DNA of 64,000 nucleotides, from positions 1-64,000 of the forward strand of contig ALYF01000010.1 in NCBI GenBank assembly GCA_000293845.2, given 5' to 3'. The first letter of the stretch is position 1, and every line of letters begins with the position of its first letter. The notes under the pieces were generated by a model. That model had not been told where the DNA came from and ran no database searches. It saw only the letters and a program-made list of their open reading frames with translations. The stretch is from an alpha proteobacterium IMCC14465. Its GTDB lineage: Bacteria > Pseudomonadota > Alphaproteobacteria > RS24. Below, piece after piece: positions 62,000 through 64,000 of the stretch. Position numbers and translations under genes: made by a program.

Positions 62000-63313
62000 T
62001 TATTTAAGAGATCGCCCTTTACCGATTGTCTCTTGTCCAAACTTAATGCGAATTTTGTCCATAGCCAATTCCGCCTGCAAGTTTCTTTTATCGGTCGATA
62101 CAAGATCCGGCATATCTGCGAATTCAGCTTCAACAAGCCCAGCCACACCAATACCGATAAGGCGATAGGCCGTTCGTGGGTTGTCTTGAAGTTCAGCGTT
62201 AAGCAATTCTTTTCCGGTGCTGAAAATCCGTTCAGCCATACAGGTTGGCACGGGTAGGGTGCGGTTACGGGTCAGAGATTTAAAATTGCCGGTTTTGAGT
62301 TTTAAAACAACTGTTTTGCCGCCCTTACTTGCCTTCTTGCAACGTAAGGAAACTTTCTCGCTTAATTGCCAGAGGGTTTTCGTCAAGCTATCCGCGTCTG
62401 CGATGTCTTTATCAAAAGTGGTTTCCGAAGAAATGCTTTTTGCCTCACGATTTGGGGAGACGACTCTATCGTCCAACCCACGCGATAATCGAAATAAATG
62501 TTGTCCGACATTGCCATATTGTTTGAGCAAGAACGCTTCATCGAGTTGTTGAAGATGGGCGATTGTTTTGACGCCATTAGCGGAGAGTTTTTTCTGCATT
62601 GCTTTGCCCACTCCCCATATTTTTGATACCGGCATGGGCGCAAGGCGGTCGAGCGTTTCAGATTGTCCAATGACTGTAAACCCGTTTGGTTTATCAAGGT
62701 CAGAGGATAATTTAGCCAGAAATTTATTATGGCTCAGGCCAACAGATACGGTGATACCAACCGTTTTGCGGATATTTCTAACAAGATTAAGGATTGTTTC
62801 TGCTGGGGTGAGACCATGGAGTTTTTCTGTTCCGCGCAAATCCAGAAAGGCCTCGTCAATAGATATGGGCTGAACGAGGGGGGTGAGTTCTTTCATTAAA
62901 TCTCGTATTTGATAGCCCGCTTCTGCATATTTTTCCATGCTTGGTTTTATAACAATAGCATCAGGGCATAATTTTAAGGCTTTGAACATGGGCATGGCAG
63001 AGTTCACGCCGCGGATGCGCGCAATATAACAGGCGGTGGAGACAACGCCTCTTTGCCCGCCACCGATAATGACAGGCTTGTCCTCCAGTTCAGGGTTATC
63101 GCGTTTTTCAATCGCCGCAAAAAATGCATCGCAGTCAATATGGGCAATGCCAAGGTTAAAAAGTTCAGGATGAAATAATAAGCGCGGGCTTTTGCAGGCT
63201 GGGCATCGCGTTATCTTATTGTCCTTAGCGGGATTAATGCGGGTACTACAGTCGCGGCATAGGCCTGTTTGAGACGCAGCTTCTGACTCTAATGTTGGGT
63301 GGGGTGTCGCCAT
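62000..63313 (-). CDS. dinB: DNA polymerase IV with N-terminal zinc-finger-like extension
   Basis: A 437-residue Y-family polymerase for translesion synthesis. The first 45 residues contain C19-x2-C22 and C37-x2-C40, a zinc-ribbon-like extension present in many alphaproteobacterial DinB proteins. Catalysis is supported by D60 (HIDCDAFFAAIE) and SIDEAFLDL. The helix-hairpin-helix and little-finger domains follow (VSKIWGVGKAMQKKL; ISSETTFDKDI). A LexA operator was not recognised. Confidence 0.92.
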   Translation of the reverse strand: MATPHPTLESEAASQTGLCRDCSTRINPAKDNKITRCPACKSPRLLFHPELFNLGIAHIDCDAFFAAIEKRDNPELEDKPVIIGGGQRGVVSTACYIARIRGVNSAMPMFKALKLCPDAIVIKPSMEKYAEAGYQIRDLMKELTPLVQPISIDEAFLDLRGTEKLHGLTPAETILNLVRNIRKTVGITVSVGLSHNKFLAKLSSDLDKPNGFTVIGQSETLDRLAPMPVSKIWGVGKAMQKKLSANGVKTIAHLQQLDEAFLLKQYGNVGQHLFRLSRGLDDRVVSPNREAKSISSETTFDKDIADADSLTKTLWQLSEKVSLRCKKASKGGKTVVLKLKTGNFKSLTRNRTLPVPTCMAERIFSTGKELLNAELQDNPRTAYRLIGIGVAGLVEAEFADMPDLVSTDKRNLQAELAMDKIRIKFGQETIGKGRSLK

Positions 63314-63343
63314 GTCTCATCTTTGCGAGAGCTGTGAAGAATT

Positions 63344-64000
63344 TCAAGTTTTAGATGCGGTGAGCTTCTCCAAAATCCAGCTCTGGGCTTCATGCCATTG
63401 GTCAATTCTGGCTGAGGCGCCTTCGGCTGCACCAATTAGTTTTGATAGGCGCGGGTCGGCAATCATGTGAATACGACCGGACTGCGGCATATGTTCAGCA
63501 ACCGAATTAATATTATGTGGAATATCATCAAGGAAAAATAACGGAGCGTTTATTTTCTCACCGAGGCTTTTAACCGCCGGGCCTTTCAGGCCGGAGCCGA
63601 CAACAACCGGATAATCCATACCGTGTTGGGACAGATTTGTTTGTCGTTCGCTTTTTTGCGCAAGGGGTAGATTTGTTAGAATAATGACCTGCGCTTCTTT
63701 GCTGAGTGCCGCGAGCGCATCAGCCGCACCGTCAACGGGAGAGAAGTTTAACGTCTCGGCGGCGAAAAAATCATCAATGATGTTTCTATTCGTCATGTCG
63801 ACAACTTCATCGCCTCCCTTATATTTGATGTTGCCCTGCAATTTAAAGCTGCTCAAATCAATCCACATATCATGGCGATCGAGGTAAATCTCAAATTGGT
63901 GCATAAATTGGAGCAGAACCTCATCAGCATCTGAGATGACGAGAGGCCTGTCAGGGTCAAGGTCCAGAGTTTCAATCTGGCTGGATATTTCTTCGGAAAG
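63344..64000 (-). CDS. HAD-like hydrolase, 5' end outside the window
   Basis: The frame continues upstream of the ATG at 63904 to the window edge without a stop, and the added residues include PLVISDADEVLLQF, a HAD motif I (DxDx). This shows that the gene is longer than the ATG suggests and is truncated here. Later motifs are VIILTNLPLAQK (motif II, Thr) and FFLDDIPHNINSV (motif IV acidic pair). It is likely a phosphatase or other HAD enzyme of unknown substrate. It is upstream of dinB on the same strand. Confidence 0.8.
   Translation of the reverse strand, partial: LSEEISSQIETLDLDPDRPLVISDADEVLLQFMHQFEIYLDRHDMWIDLSSFKLQGNIKYKGGDEVVDMTNRNIIDDFFAAETLNFSPVDGAADALAALSKEAQVIILTNLPLAQKSERQTNLSQHGMDYPVVVGSGLKGPAVKSLGEKINAPLFFLDDIPHNINSVAEHMPQSGRIHMIADPRLSKLIGAAEGASARIDQWHEAQSWILEKLTASKT

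Noticed and set aside
1-64000. Mobile element, integrase, CRISPR or tRNA boundary that would mark the catabolic region as an island
   Set aside because: None was seen. Gene style changes at about 51.6 kb, but without a boundary element, so recent transfer is not supported.

Overview
The window looks like chromosomal DNA of an alphaproteobacterium of moderate GC content (by eye, close to half). The right flank carries markers of that class: a MipZ-type division ATPase, adjacent clpS and clpA, a DUF1489 protein, and a DinB polymerase with an N-terminal zinc-finger-like extension. No tRNA, rRNA, CRISPR array, transposase or integrase was seen. Genes are tightly packed; no gap exceeds about 240 bases. 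The genus cannot be named from the sequence.

Layout. (1) 165-4149, plus strand: a possible operon with an amidohydrolase, two SnoaL/NTF2-like proteins, an epimerase-like NAD(P)-binding protein, a [2Fe-2S] ferredoxin and an SRPBCC protein, closed by a strong terminator. (2) 4271-7696, minus: a Rieske oxygenase, an aldehyde dehydrogenase and an SDR, divergent from a TetR regulator. (3) 7869-11508, plus: TetR, a type I sulfatase and a metallo-beta-lactamase-fold alkylsulfatase-like protein. (4) 11505-15926, minus: a HupE/UreJ-like membrane protein, a PpiC-like protein and a DUF3604 protein. (5) 15957-31108, minus: a long catabolic run with a MaoC hydratase, SDRs, two pairs of acyl-CoA dehydrogenases, a thiolase, two crotonases, an IpdC-like flavoprotein, then HsaC, HsaD and HsaA homologues and an acyl-CoA synthetase. 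(6) 31205-51416, mixed strands: SDRs, two Old Yellow Enzyme family proteins, a flavin reductase fused to a MarR-like domain, a lipoprotein amidohydrolase, a KstD-like flavoprotein, two Lrp/AsnC regulators, two more Rieske oxygenases, a second amidohydrolase, a second AMP-forming ligase and an MFS transporter. (7) 51608-64000: housekeeping genes (mgtE, a Kelch protein, panC, mipZ, clpS, clpA, HIT, GNAT, RidA, dinB and a partial HAD-like gene).

The best functional reading of regions 5-6 is aerobic degradation of steroids, or of a closely similar polycyclic compound, by the 9,10-seco pathway. Rieske (KshA-like) and KstD-like enzymes would open ring B. HsaA with its reductase, then HsaC and HsaD, would break ring A. 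FadD3-, IpdF-, IpdC- and EchA-like enzymes, the acyl-CoA dehydrogenases and the thiolase would degrade the remaining C/D-ring propanoate (HIP). The two sulfatase-type enzymes next door suggest that sulfated substrates may be used. ipdAB, hsaEFG, a recognisable kshB and an Mce-type importer are not in the window, so the pathway is incomplete here.

The less expected observations are: a MarR-like domain fused to the HsaB-position reductase; a TTGCGTAA-like element recurring in four catabolic promoter regions; a DUF3604/PpiC/HupE set with no assigned role; two COG2159-type amidohydrolases with altered metal-site motifs; and a repeat-encoded mgtE 5' end interrupted by a stop codon.
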